This document shows positions 9,155-16,962 of a stretch of 64,000 nucleotides of DNA, one piece after another (positions within the stretch are counted from its first letter, which is position 1; each line of letters opens with the position of its first letter). Source of the stretch: Lactobacillus acetotolerans DSM 20749 = JCM 3825. Lineage in GTDB: Bacteria > Bacillota > Bacilli > Lactobacillales > Lactobacillaceae. A program made the position numbers and the translations under genes. The notes under the pieces were generated by a model. It worked only from the letters and a program-made list of their open reading frames with translations, ran no database searches and had not been told where the DNA came from. The stretch is from contig NZ_AYZC01000001.1 of the NCBI RefSeq assembly GCF_001436775.1, positions 46,221 through 110,220 of the forward strand. The letters are read 5' to 3'.

Positions 9155-9234
9155 AATCGTTCCCCTTTAGCTATTATTAAATTATCAAACTAATTTCATT
9201 ACCAAATTAAGCCTTTTCATTTTGAAATTAATTA

Positions 9235-9263
9235 ATTATACCATCAAAAAAAGCACCTTGCTA
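9235..9263 (-). promoter_or_regulatory. Possible promoter of the pst operon
   Basis: Perfect -10 TATAAT (9240-9235) preceded by TGG (extended -10). The -35 position (TAGCAA, 9263-9258) is poor and falls inside the rplA terminator stem. A weak -35 would fit a promoter that needs an activator; that is inference. Confidence 0.4.
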
Positions 9264-9283
9264 TACGCAAAGTGCTTTTTTAC
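9243..9283 (-). terminator. Terminator after rplA
   Basis: Stem GCAAAGTGC/GCACCTTGC (9267-9275 and 9253-9261) with T-runs on both sides. Minus-strand transcripts of rplKA end here, before pstS. Confidence 0.85.
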
Positions 9284-9300
9284 ATTTAATTAATTTTAAA

Positions 9301-9993
9301 CTACTTTAAGTTTAGTGGATCCAACTTAATCCCAGGACCAAAAGTTGCAGCAACTGCAACACTTTCAATATATTGGCCCTTAGCTGATGCAGGACGCGCA
9401 CGTAAGATGACGTCACGTAAAGCATCAAAATTTTGTACCAATTGCTCATCAGTAAAGGATACCTTACCGATAGCGGCATGAATAGCTGCTTGACGATCAA
9501 CCCGGTATTCAACTTGACCGGCCTTAACGTTCTTAACAGCCTTTTCAATATCCATAGTTACAGTACCAGTCTTAGGGTTTGGCATCAAACCTTTAGGCCC
9601 AAGAATACGACCTAAACGACCAACCTTAGCCATCATCATTGGTGTAGCAATAACAACGTCAAAGTCCAAATAACCATTTTGAATCTTTTGTACTAAGTCA
9701 TCTGAACCAACTTCGTCAGCACCAGCTGCTTTGGCTTGATCAGCTTGAGCACCTTCAGCAAAGACAATAACCTTTTGGGTCTTACCTGTACCGTTTGGTA
9801 AAACAAGTGAACCACGAATTTGTTGGTCAGCTTGCTTGGGGTCAACACTCAAATTATATGAAACTTCAACTGAAGCATCAAAGTTTGCATATGAAGTTTC
9901 CTTAACAAGTTTCATAGCATCTGCTACAGAGTACAATTTCTTTGGATCTACTTTTTTAGCAGCTTCTAAATATTTCTTACCATGCTTTGGCAT
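9301..9993 (-). CDS. rplA: 50S ribosomal protein L1
   Basis: Protein of the mobile L1 stalk that helps release deacylated tRNA, and translational repressor of its own operon. The 230-residue sequence shows the conserved blocks [40 protein letters not shown] and [16 protein letters not shown]. Full length. It follows rplK by 75 bases; that gap holds an element resembling one in the rplK leader (see findings), a candidate L1-binding site. Confidence 0.97.
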   Translation of the reverse strand: MPKHGKKYLEAAKKVDPKKLYSVADAMKLVKETSYANFDASVEVSYNLSVDPKQADQQIRGSLVLPNGTGKTQKVIVFAEGAQADQAKAAGADEVGSDDLVQKIQNGYLDFDVVIATPMMMAKVGRLGRILGPKGLMPNPKTGTVTMDIEKAVKNVKAGQVEYRVDRQAAIHAAIGKVSFTDEQLVQNFDALRDVILRARPASAKGQYIESVAVAATFGPGIKLDPLNLK

Positions 9994-10011
9994 GTGATTT
10001 CCTCCTTAATA

Positions 10012-10046
10012 TGTGGTCAAACGAGCTTCTCTATAGCTCTCCCACC
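10012..10046 (-). promoter_or_regulatory. Leader element before rplA resembling an L1-binding site
   Basis: Minus strand: GGTGGGAG, then a small hairpin with GAGCT/AGCTC arms, then TGACCACAT. The same frame of GTGGGAG, hairpin and ACCACAT is found before rplK. Two copies, one before each gene, suggest binding of L1. Its binding protein is inferred. Confidence 0.5.
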
Positions 10047-10068
10047 TAAATTGTTATAAATAACAGGA

Positions 10069-10500
10069 TTAGTCTTCGACTTCGATACCCATGCTTCTAG
10101 CAGTACCTTCAACCATACGCATAGCTCCGTCGACATCGGCAGCATTAAGATCCTTCATTTTAGTTTGGGCAATTTCCTTAACTTGGTCCTTGGTAACCTT
10201 ACCAACTTTCTTGGTATTAGGTTCACCAGAAGCCTTCTTGATCTTAGCAGCTTTCTTTAAAAGAACTGGAGCTGGTGGAGTCTTAGTAACGAAATCGAAC
10301 GAACGATCTTCATATACTGTAATGACTACAGGAATAATCATGCCTTTTTGATCAGCGGTTCTAGCATTGAAGTCTTTAGTAAAGCCTACAATGTTAATAC
10401 CAGCTTGACCCAAAGCAGGACCAACTGGGGGTGCAGGTGTTGCAGCACCGGCTGGAATTTGTAATTTGACTACGTTAATAACTTTCTTTGCCACGGTCAA
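10069..10500 (-). CDS. rplK: 50S ribosomal protein L11
   Basis: Protein of the GTPase-associated centre that binds 23S rRNA around position 1067 and is needed for stringent factor activation. The 143-residue sequence contains the Pro-rich N-terminal switch ([20 protein letters not shown]) and the RNA-binding C-terminal block ending TARSMGIEV. Full length. First gene of rplK-rplA with its own promoter. nusG lies upstream on the same strand. Confidence 0.98.
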   Translation of the reverse strand: MTVAKKVINVVKLQIPAGAATPAPPVGPALGQAGINIVGFTKDFNARTADQKGMIIPVVITVYEDRSFDFVTKTPPAPVLLKKAAKIKKASGEPNTKKVGKVTKDQVKEIAQTKMKDLNAADVDGAMRMVEGTARSMGIEVED

Positions 10501-10516
10501 AACCTCCTTGATTCCG

Positions 10517-10558
10517 TGATGTGGTTAAAATGGAGAGGTAACTTACTTCTCCTCCCAC
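10517..10558 (-). promoter_or_regulatory. Leader element before rplK resembling an L1-binding site
   Basis: Minus strand: GTGTGGGAG, then GGAG and CTCC arms around AAGTAAGTTAC, then TTAACCACATCAC. It matches the layout of the element before rplA at 10012-10046. L1 repression of L11 operons is known; its use here is inference. Confidence 0.5.
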
Positions 10559-10578
10559 ACTAATAAAAGTACTGTTGT

Positions 10579-10607
10579 ATCTTATCATCGTTTGATGATA
10601 ATTTCAA
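10579..10607 (-). promoter_or_regulatory. Sigma-A promoter of rplKA
   Basis: Minus strand: -35 TTGAAA (10607-10602), 17-base spacer, -10 TAAGAT (10584-10579). Start of transcription would fall near 10572, leaving a leader of about 70 bases. Confidence 0.7.
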
Positions 10608-10626
10608 TATTTACTTATTCGTATTT

Positions 10627-11175
10627 TTAATTTATTTTCTTTACCTGATCATAATCAAGTTCTGTTGTAGTAGCTCTACCAAACATGTCAACAGAAACAA
10701 ATAACTTGTATTTATCTGGTTGAACTTCGGTAACTTTGCCTACAACACCATTAAAGGCGCCATCAATAATGGTAACCTGTTCACCAACTTTAAAGCTAGT
10801 GGTCGGCCGCTTAGCTGGTTCACCCTGTTGACGTAAAAGTCGATTAATCTCTTCGTCGAGAAGTGGGGCTGGTTTAGAACCACCGCCATGAGAACCAACA
10901 AAGCCGGTAACGTTAGGCGTATTACGAGCGACAAACCAACTTTCATCGGTCATTACCATTTCAACTAAAACATAACCGGGGAAGATTTTCTCCTCAACGT
11001 CTTGTTTCTTACCACGAACTTTTTCAACCTTTTCTTGTTCAGGTACCATGACACGAAAGATGTAATCTTGCATCCCCATACTTTGCGCACGTGATAATAA
11101 ATCTGATTTAACCTTATCTTCATAACCGGAATAAGTGTGTAAAACGTACCATTTCTTTTTAGTTGTTTCGACCAT
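10627..11175 (-). CDS. nusG: Transcription elongation factor NusG
   Basis: Binds RNA polymerase through its NGN domain and modulates pausing and termination; the KOW domain contacts partners such as S10. The 182-residue protein has the NGN domain (WYVLHTYSGYEDKVKSDLL onward, with FPGYVLVEM and VGSHGG), and the KOW domain with GEQVTIIDGAFNGVVGKV. Standard Firmicute length. The ribosome binding site is AAGGAGAT. A promoter and a hairpin lie between secE and nusG. Confidence 0.97.
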   Translation of the reverse strand: MVETTKKKWYVLHTYSGYEDKVKSDLLSRAQSMGMQDYIFRVMVPEQEKVEKVRGKKQDVEEKIFPGYVLVEMVMTDESWFVARNTPNVTGFVGSHGGGSKPAPLLDEEINRLLRQQGEPAKRPTTSFKVGEQVTIIDGAFNGVVGKVTEVQPDKYKLFVSVDMFGRATTTELDYDQVKKIN

Positions 11176-11206
11176 TTTTCAAATATATCTCCTTAAATTT
11201 TGGCAA

Positions 11207-11236
11207 ACAAAAAAGCCTCCATGCAGAGGTCTTTTA
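11207..11236 (-). terminator. Terminator-like hairpin between secE and nusG
   Basis: Minus strand: AAAAGACCTC / GAGGCTTTT stem (11235-11226 with 11219-11211) followed by a T-run into 11207. It could end secE transcripts or act as an attenuator or 5' stem on nusG mRNA. Confidence 0.7.
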
Positions 11237-11247
11237 TGATCATTTAA

Positions 11248-11257
11248 ATTATACCAC
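11248..11257 (-). promoter_or_regulatory. Possible extended -10 promoter for nusG
   Basis: Minus strand TGGTATAAT: a perfect -10 (11253-11248) with the TGn extension, just after secE. The -35 region is poor. Transcription would start about five bases before the hairpin at 11207-11236. Confidence 0.45.
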
Positions 11258-11276
11258 GTAAAAATAATTATTTCTA

Positions 11277-11447
11277 TTACATAACCATTTGGGTCAAGCT
11301 GGTAAATACCCAGTCAAGTGCACCCAAATATACGGCAAACAAGATTGAAGTTACGATAACTGTTATCGTATCACGACGATTTTGTTTAGGAGTTGGCCAT
11401 GTTACTAATTTCATTTCATGAACAACACTTTTGAAAAACTTAATCAT
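11277..11447 (-). CDS. secE: Protein translocase subunit SecE
   Basis: Small essential membrane subunit that clamps SecY in the translocon. The 56-residue reading frame was translated by hand: it begins MIKFFKSVVHEMKLVTWP, carries the SecE amphipathic helix with the conserved TWPT motif, and one membrane segment (TITVIVTSILFAVYLGALDW). One-segment SecE is the norm in Firmicutes. It sits between rpmG and nusG, its usual place. Confidence 0.93.
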   Translation of the reverse strand: MIKFFKSVVHEMKLVTWPTPKQNRRDTITVIVTSILFAVYLGALDWVFTSLTQMVM

Positions 11448-11454
11448 TTACTTC

Positions 11455-11604
11455 CTACCTCGTTTCCTTATGTAAAGTCATTTTACCGCAATGCTTACAA
11501 AATTTTCTTAATTCTAGTCGCTGAGTGCGATTCTTACTTGCCGTGATTGAGTAGTTACGAGAGCCACATACACTGCAGGCCAAAGCTGCCTTTTTCACTG
11601 CCAT
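11455..11604 (-). CDS. rpmG: 50S ribosomal protein L33 (zinc-ribbon type)
   Basis: 49-residue ribosomal protein, hand-translated from ATG 11604. It has two CxxC pairs (CSVCGSRN and CKHCGK), hence the zinc-binding form. It stands at the head of rpmG-secE. Lactobacilli usually have more than one L33 gene; this is the copy linked to secE. A good promoter lies about 25 bases upstream of the start. Confidence 0.93.
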   Translation of the reverse strand: MAVKKAALACSVCGSRNYSITASKNRTQRLELRKFCKHCGKMTLHKETR

Positions 11605-11626
11605 AATCTCACTTCCAAACCCCTAT

Positions 11627-11655
11627 ATTTTAGCAAATTTTTTTTACTTAAGCAA
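11627..11655 (-). promoter_or_regulatory. Sigma-A promoter of rpmG-secE
   Basis: Minus strand: -35 TTGCTT (11655-11650), 17-base spacer, -10 TAAAAT (11632-11627). Confidence 0.7.
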
Positions 11656-11781
11656 TTCATTTTATAACCTTTAATATCGTATCGTCAATAACTTTTAATT
11701 ATTGAAAGCAATTAAAACAAAATGTTTTATAATTGGAAATATAAAATCTATAATAATCTCATAATTAATAAGGAAGTTCAT

Positions 11782-13524
11782 ATGAACAAGCATCCAGATT
11801 ATTTATTAAATAAGATTTCTGGTCCAAAAGATCTCAAGAAATTGAGTATCCCAGAAATGGAAAAATTAGCAAAAGAAATTAGAACTTTAATCTTAGAAAA
11901 AGACGCAGCAAAAGGTGGTCACCTTGGCCCAGACTTGGGTATTGTGGAAGCTACAATTGCTTACCATTACGTGTTTGATGCACCAAAAGATAAGATTGTT
12001 TGGGACGTTTCACACCAAACTTATCCACACAAGATGTTAACCGGCCGTGCACAAGCATGGCTTGATCCTAACCACTACGATGACGTCACGCCATTTACCA
12101 ATCCCGATGAAAGTCCCTACGACTACTTCGCTATTGGTCACACCTCAACTTCTGTTGCCTTAGCAACTGGAATGGCTAGGGCACGTGACTTGATGGGTGG
12201 TCATGAAAATATTACGGCTTTAATTGGTGATGGTTCAATGACCGGTGGTCTTGCCTATGAAGGCTTCAACAACGCCGCAATTGAAAAGCATAATTTAGTT
12301 ATTGTTGTAAATGATAACCAGTGGTCTATCGATAAAAACGTTGGTGGTTTAGTCACTGCACTTAAAAAGCTCCGTGATTCTAACGGTGAAGCTGCAGAAA
12401 ACCCATTTAAGGCTATGGGCTTTGATTATCGCTACGTTGCAGATGGCAATAATATTCAAGATATGATTAATGCGTTTAAGGCAGTTAAAGATGTTGATCA
12501 TCCTATTCTTTTACACATTAATACCCTTAAAGGAAAGGGTTATAGCCCAGCTCTTAAAGATGAAGAGTTCCACCACTGGGTAATTCCGTTTGACCTAAAG
12601 ACTGACAAACCACTCACACCAGAGAAAAAGCCAAATCCTAATACTGTAGCTACTGACGTAATTAAGGAACAAATCAAGGCTGGTAACAAGATAATCGCAA
12701 TTAATGCTGCTATTCCAAGCAACTTTGATTTAGATGAAATTAAAGATAAGTACCCAGATCATTACAAAGACGTTGGTATCGCTGAACAAGAATCGGTCGC
12801 TTTTGCCACGGGCTTTGCAAAAGAAGGCGGAACTCCTGTCTTATTTGAAAATTCCAGCTTCTTACAGCGTGCCTTTGACCAATTATCACACGATACAGCT
12901 GCTAACGATTTACCAGTAGTTATGATGGTCGGTGCCGGTGGTATTTCAAGTGAATCTAAGACCCACTTGGGTATGTTTGACCAAGTACTGATTTCTAACT
13001 TGCCAAACTGGATCTACTTAGCTCCAACTAACTTAGCTGAAGAAAAAGCTATGATGCATTGGGCAATCGAACAAAGAAAGCATCCAGTAGCAATCAAGAT
13101 GCCGATCAACGATGTACCTGAAGGCGACGATAATAAAGTCATCAAAGATTATTCCAACATTCAATACCAAGTTAAGCCTGGTAAAGATGTCGCTGTCCTT
13201 GCTTTAGGTGACTTCTATCAATTAGGAGCAAAGGTAGCAAGTAAATTAAATGCCACCCTCGTAAATCCTGTCTCTGCTAATATTCTTGATAAAGATACCT
13301 TAGATAAATTAGCAGCCAACCACAAAGTAATTATCACCCTTGAAGATGACGCACTTGATGGTGGATACGGTGAGAAGGTAGCATCATATCTTGGCAATAA
13401 AGGTGTTAAGGTACTTAACTATGGTCAAAAACGTGTTTACACTGACCAAACGCCACTCAAAGAGATTTATAAGCAAAATCATTTAACAGTTGACCAGATT
13501 GTTGCTGATGTAAAAGCACTTTAA
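11782..13524 (+). CDS. 1-deoxy-D-xylulose-5-phosphate synthase-like transketolase
   Basis: Thiamine-diphosphate enzyme of the DXS/transketolase superfamily. I start at ATG 11782 because AAGGAAG lies seven bases upstream; the 20 residues encoded before it (from 11722) look non-coding. In the resulting 580 residues: GGHLG with a catalytic-type His at 47, WDVSHQTYPHKMLTGR as in DXS (about 74-89), the thiamine motif GDGSMTG at 149 ending in NDN at 177, and the cofactor-activating Glu in IAEQES. It is somewhat shorter than bacterial DXS (about 620). No other gene of the MEP isoprenoid route is nearby, and lactobacilli normally use mevalonate. Its product could feed thiamine or pyridoxal synthesis, or the enzyme may use other substrates. 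Confidence 0.8.
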   Translation: MNKHPDYLLNKISGPKDLKKLSIPEMEKLAKEIRTLILEKDAAKGGHLGPDLGIVEATIAYHYVFDAPKDKIVWDVSHQTYPHKMLTGRAQAWLDPNHYDDVTPFTNPDESPYDYFAIGHTSTSVALATGMARARDLMGGHENITALIGDGSMTGGLAYEGFNNAAIEKHNLVIVVNDNQWSIDKNVGGLVTALKKLRDSNGEAAENPFKAMGFDYRYVADGNNIQDMINAFKAVKDVDHPILLHINTLKGKGYSPALKDEEFHHWVIPFDLKTDKPLTPEKKPNPNTVATDVIKEQIKAGNKIIAINAAIPSNFDLDEIKDKYPDHYKDVGIAEQESVAFATGFAKEGGTPVLFENSSFLQRAFDQLSHDTAANDLPVVMMVGAGGISSESKTHLGMFDQVLISNLPNWIYLAPTNLAEEKAMMHWAIEQRKHPVAIKMPINDVPEGDDNKVIKDYSNIQYQVKPGKDVAVLALGDFYQLGAKVASKLNATLVNPVSANILDKDTLDKLAANHKVIITLEDDALDGGYGEKVASYLGNKGVKVLNYGQKRVYTDQTPLKEIYKQNHLTVDQIVADVKAL

Positions 13525-13540
13525 AGTAAATATAATTTAA

Positions 13541-13590
13541 ACAAAAAGTAGCTATATTCAAATTAATGAATATAGCTGCTCTTTATTTTT
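13541..13590. terminator. Bidirectional terminator between the DXS-like gene and the FGGY kinase
   Basis: An 11-bp perfect stem, AGCTATATTCA (13550-13560) with TGAATATAGCT (13567-13577), flanked by A-rich and T-rich tracts. It serves two convergent genes. Confidence 0.8.
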
Positions 13591-15079
13591 GCCTTTTTTG
13601 AAAAGCAGCTATTTTAGCATAACTCTTTTCTAGGTCTTGTCCTATTTCACAATAAAGCGGAAAAAGATTTTGATAAAGCTCAGCTTCCTCTTGATCCGGA
13701 AAATAAGTCTTATCTTCTTTAATTAAATTTTTTATCTTCTCCCGGTTCTCAGTAAAACCCAATTCTTGCCTTGCTAAGAGCATCGCCGCCATCGTTCCGC
13801 TCTGATCGTTTTTCATAGTTACAACCGGAATAGCAAATATGTTAGCAATCATTTGGCGAACAAAGTTACTACGGACAAATCCACCGGTAATACGCAATTC
13901 TTTCGGCTTACCTACACTTGCAGTCAACAAATGCGCCGCAGCCCGTAAATTAAAAATAATGCCTTCTAGAACACTACGAGCCATATAAGCTTTAGTATGT
14001 TTTCGGGTTAGGCCAACAAAAGACCCGCGAGCGTTTGAATCCCAAATCGGTGCTCGTTCTCCACCAAGATAAGGATGAAAAAGTAACCCGTCACTACCGG
14101 CCGGAGCAGTTTGTGCTAAGTCTAAAAAATTTTTGGCGGTAGCCTGCGGGCCTAAAAGCATTTTCTTGGCCCATTCAAAGATAATGCCACCATTATTCAC
14201 GGGGCCCCCTAATAAATAATTATTTTTAGAAGACGGGTAGCAGAAAAAACGAGCCTTTTTATCCAGTAATACCTTTTTACTAAACATTCTGACTGCCCCA
14301 GATGTGCCTATGTTCAGAGCAAATTCGTTTTTATCAACAGCACCAACCCCAACTGTAGATAAATAACCATCACTAGCACCAGCAATGACTTTGACATCTG
14401 CAGGCAAGTCTAACTTATGCACATACTCATCCTTCATTTTGCCAATAACAGCAGTTGGTTGAACTAATTGTGGAAAATTTCTATCTTTCAATCCAAGCTG
14501 ATTTAATATAATTTGATCCCAAGCAAGTTTTTTTAAGGAAAATAAACCCGTACCAGCGGCCATTGTTATGTCTTCTTTAAATTCTCCGGTCAAGCGATAA
14601 AGTAAATAAGTTTTAATATCTACCCATTTATCCACCTGTGTAAACAATTCTGGCTTATTTTCTTTTAACCAAGCCAACTTATACACAGGGGCCATTGGAT
14701 GAACGGGCATCCCTGTCTGCTGATAAATTTTAAGAGCCAGGCCAGATTCTTTATCCCGCAAAACAATATCCTTTGCCCGATTATCTGCCCAAGTAATACT
14801 ATTAGTTAACAGCTCACCATTTTTATCAAGTCCGATTAAGCTATGCATCTGACTTGACCAAGAAATAGCTATAACCTTACCCTTAACCATTTTGGATAAT
14901 TTAAAGATAATCGTTTGAACCGCAGCAAAAATCAAACGTGGATCTTCTTCTGCTTGGTCCTCTTTAAGTTGAATTAAAGGATAGCCCTTCTTCAATTCAG
15001 CTTTTTTCTTACCATTTATATCATATACGGTACCCTTAGTAGCAGTCGTACCAACGTCTAGTCCGATAATATAATTCAT
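13583..15079 (-). CDS. gntK: FGGY-family carbohydrate kinase, probably gluconokinase
   Basis: Sugar kinase of the actin/hexokinase fold. The 498-residue protein opens with the phosphate-binding GLDVGTTATKG, has AEEDP and SWSSQMHSLIG like FGGY gluconate and xylulose kinases, and GASDGYLSTVGVGAV with the likely catalytic Asp. It is closest in motif pattern to gluconokinases, which feed 6-phosphogluconate into the pentose phosphate or phosphoketolase route. Xylulokinase is the main alternative and would make a substrate connected with the transketolase-like neighbour. No transporter or regulator is adjacent, so the substrate remains uncertain. Confidence 0.75.
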   Translation of the reverse strand: MNYIIGLDVGTTATKGTVYDINGKKKAELKKGYPLIQLKEDQAEEDPRLIFAAVQTIIFKLSKMVKGKVIAISWSSQMHSLIGLDKNGELLTNSITWADNRAKDIVLRDKESGLALKIYQQTGMPVHPMAPVYKLAWLKENKPELFTQVDKWVDIKTYLLYRLTGEFKEDITMAAGTGLFSLKKLAWDQIILNQLGLKDRNFPQLVQPTAVIGKMKDEYVHKLDLPADVKVIAGASDGYLSTVGVGAVDKNEFALNIGTSGAVRMFSKKVLLDKKARFFCYPSSKNNYLLGGPVNNGGIIFEWAKKMLLGPQATAKNFLDLAQTAPAGSDGLLFHPYLGGERAPIWDSNARGSFVGLTRKHTKAYMARSVLEGIIFNLRAAAHLLTASVGKPKELRITGGFVRSNFVRQMIANIFAIPVVTMKNDQSGTMAAMLLARQELGFTENREKIKNLIKEDKTYFPDQEEAELYQNLFPLYCEIGQDLEKSYAKIAAFQKRQK

Positions 15080-15113
15080 TCGCTCATACCTATTTCTTCA
15101 TTAACAAACCAAA

Positions 15114-15148
15114 ATAAAAACAGCTACCAAAAAGTAGCTGTTTTTATT
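15114..15148. terminator. Bidirectional terminator
   Basis: Perfect 12-bp stem AAAAACAGCTAC / GTAGCTGTTTTT (15116-15127 and 15134-15145). Best placed to end the small minus-strand gene at 15205-15432. Confidence 0.8.
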
Positions 15149-15204
15149 AGTGGTCATAACTTTAAACGTGGCCACCATGCGTAAGACATTGTTATTAGTT
15201 AGAT

Positions 15205-15432
15205 TTACTTCTTAAGATTGTCGTTAACAAAGGCTTCGATCTTATCGTCATCGTCCTTTAAGAACGGAAGCATATCTTGCTCAGTCTTCATGGTATCTCT
15301 ACCATTCTTTTCCATGAAGTAGTCCCAAAGGGCATCTCTAACTGGTACGTTTGAGTCGCTCCAGTCAAATACTTCTTTCATATGACGGTCTAATAATGCA
15401 GTCTTAAAAATTTTACCTTTTTCTTCTGCCAT
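15205..15432 (-). CDS. Small conserved-looking hypothetical protein (75 residues)
   Basis: Not recognised. The protein is acidic (many Asp/Glu, for example [15 protein letters not shown]) and Lys-rich at both ends, with no membrane segment, signal or cysteine. It appears soluble and mostly helical. The start ATG 15432 has a strong GGAGGT ribosome binding site, and a perfect terminator follows, so it looks like a real, well-translated gene. It lies between the sigma factor and the FGGY kinase and need not be related to either. Confidence 0.7.
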   Translation of the reverse strand: MAEEKGKIFKTALLDRHMKEVFDWSDSNVPVRDALWDYFMEKNGRDTMKTEQDMLPFLKDDDDKIEAFVNDNLKK

Positions 15433-15504
15433 CTTAAATTACCTCCTAAAATTATTCTACAAATTAAATTATACCGCAAATTTAAATTTGCTTCTACAAA
15501 AAGG

Positions 15505-16080
15505 TTAATTAAACAATACTTTTCGTAATTTTTGAAGAACTCTCGACCTTGCTCTAAGTAAAGCCATACGGTCTATCTTCAGTCTTTTCACAATTTTTTC
15601 TTGATCTGCTTCTCCCAAAATAGTTAGTAAAGCACTAATTTCTAAAGCAGATAAACTATTAAGGAATTCAGTATAGGTCTCACTAATCGGCACTTCTAAA
15701 CAACAACCAGTCGGTTGCTCAATACATTCGGTATTATTTTCAATCAAAGCTTCCAAAGAAATAGATTCCTTAAAAGCCCGTCTTCTATATGCCAAATCAT
15801 ACCTAACCAAAGTCCTGGCATGGTTATTGAGACGCTTCTTAAAATAGCTACCAAACTTTCCCCTCTTATGCGAATATACAATCGCAGATTTATAACACAC
15901 GATCATTGCATCCTGCTCCCAATCCTGATGATCATAGTGCCGTAAGAAATAATTCTTTTCCACAGCATTAATCATTGGGCGGTAGTAATAACATAACTCC
16001 TGCAAGGCATCATCATCTTCATGACAAATCCTTGCAATCAGATCAGCTTCTATTTTTTCGGTTAATTCAGATACTTTCAT
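15505..16080 (-). CDS. sigH: Sigma-70 family factor, SigH/ComX-like
   Basis: Alternative RNA polymerase sigma factor of the kind linked to competence genes in lactobacilli. I start at ATG 16080 (191 residues): AGGGAT precedes it and the first 37 codons of the longer frame (from 16191) are hydrophobic and unlike the family. Region 2 is seen around DHQDWEQDAMIVCYKSAIVY, and a C-terminal helix-turn-helix (EKIVKRLKIDRMALLRARSR) matches region 4. Divergent from housekeeping sigma. In related genomes it sits between rlmB and rpmG; here three other genes lie between it and rpmG. Confidence 0.75.
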   Translation of the reverse strand: MKVSELTEKIEADLIARICHEDDDALQELCYYYRPMINAVEKNYFLRHYDHQDWEQDAMIVCYKSAIVYSHKRGKFGSYFKKRLNNHARTLVRYDLAYRRRAFKESISLEALIENNTECIEQPTGCCLEVPISETYTEFLNSLSALEISALLTILGEADQEKIVKRLKIDRMALLRARSRVLQKLRKVLFN

Positions 16081-16144
16081 TTCTATCCCTACTCCCTTTA
16101 CTGAGTAAGAATATAGAAGTACTGAGTGCAAAAATAGCGAATCC

Positions 16145-16160
16145 ATGTTCATATAAACAT
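16145..16160. promoter_or_regulatory. Palindrome upstream of the sigma factor gene
   Basis: ATGTTCATATAAACAT is a 16-base inverted repeat with one mismatched pair, 65 bases upstream of the chosen sigH start. It could be an operator, but a chance AT-rich palindrome cannot be excluded. Confidence 0.3.
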
Positions 16161-16206
16161 AAATAATCTTTTGTAAGCACTTAAATGACAATAAAGAAGG
16201 TATGTA

Positions 16207-16962
16207 CTATTTTAATGGATTTCTGCTATTCATCATTTGATAAAGTAAAATACCGGTCGCAACACTCGCATTTAAAGATTGAACGTGTCCAACCATTGGT
16301 AAAGTAAGGGTTTGATCCATCTGTTCTTTAAGAAGATGAGAAATCCCTTTGCCCTCATTACCAATAACAAGCACGGTTTTACCATTGGCATTCCAACGGC
16401 GATAATCCGTACCCTTCATATCTGTGCCAAAAATCCAATAACCCCGTTTCTTCAACAATTTGGTCGTTTGAACTAGGTTATTAACACGGGCAACCGGAAC
16501 ATAATCGATAGCACCAGTAGACGTTTTAGCTACTACAGACGTTAAGCCCGTAGCGTGCCTTTTAGGAATAATAATGGCATTAACTCCCGTTGCATCAGCG
16601 GAACGCAAAATTGAGCCTAAATTATGGGGATCCTCAATTGAATCAAGCATAAGTAAAAAGGCATCTTTATCATTTTTTTCAAATTGATCAAGCAAAGCAT
16701 TTAGATCAGCATATTCAAAACTAGAAATTGCTAAAACCAAGCCCTGGTGGTTTTGTCCCTGAACCAGTCGATCTAACTTATTTTTAGGAACTGTTTGTAC
16801 AACCAAACTTTTCTTTTTAGCTAAGGCATACACTTGATTAGCAAAGTTTTCTTGAATGCCATGCTGTAAAAACACCTTATTAATCCGGTCCGCATTCTGC
16901 GTCCGCAAAAAATCTAAGCCACTATGTCTACCAAATACAAAATCCTTATCATTCGAAGTCAT
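16207..16962 (-). CDS. rlmB: 23S rRNA (guanosine-2'-O)-methyltransferase RlmB (TrmH family)
   Basis: SPOUT-class methyltransferase that probably modifies 23S rRNA G2251. It has an N-terminal L30e-like substrate-binding domain, a linker, then the knotted domain with NLGSILRSADATG, VIGNEGKGIS and LPMVGHVQSLNASVATGILLY, the three TrmH-family motifs. I start at ATG 16962 (251 residues), which overlaps mrnC by 14 bases; an upstream ATG at 16980 is possible but has no properly spaced ribosome binding site. Tight linkage with mrnC and cysS is typical of Firmicutes. Confidence 0.92.
   Translation of the reverse strand: MTSNDKDFVFGRHSGLDFLRTQNADRINKVFLQHGIQENFANQVYALAKKKSLVVQTVPKNKLDRLVQGQNHQGLVLAISSFEYADLNALLDQFEKNDKDAFLLMLDSIEDPHNLGSILRSADATGVNAIIIPKRHATGLTSVVAKTSTGAIDYVPVARVNNLVQTTKLLKKRGYWIFGTDMKGTDYRRWNANGKTVLVIGNEGKGISHLLKEQMDQTLTLPMVGHVQSLNASVATGILLYQMMNSRNPLK

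Noticed and set aside
9312..9615. Extra frames antisense or out of frame inside rplA
   Set aside because: Shadows of a conserved gene; no start signals.
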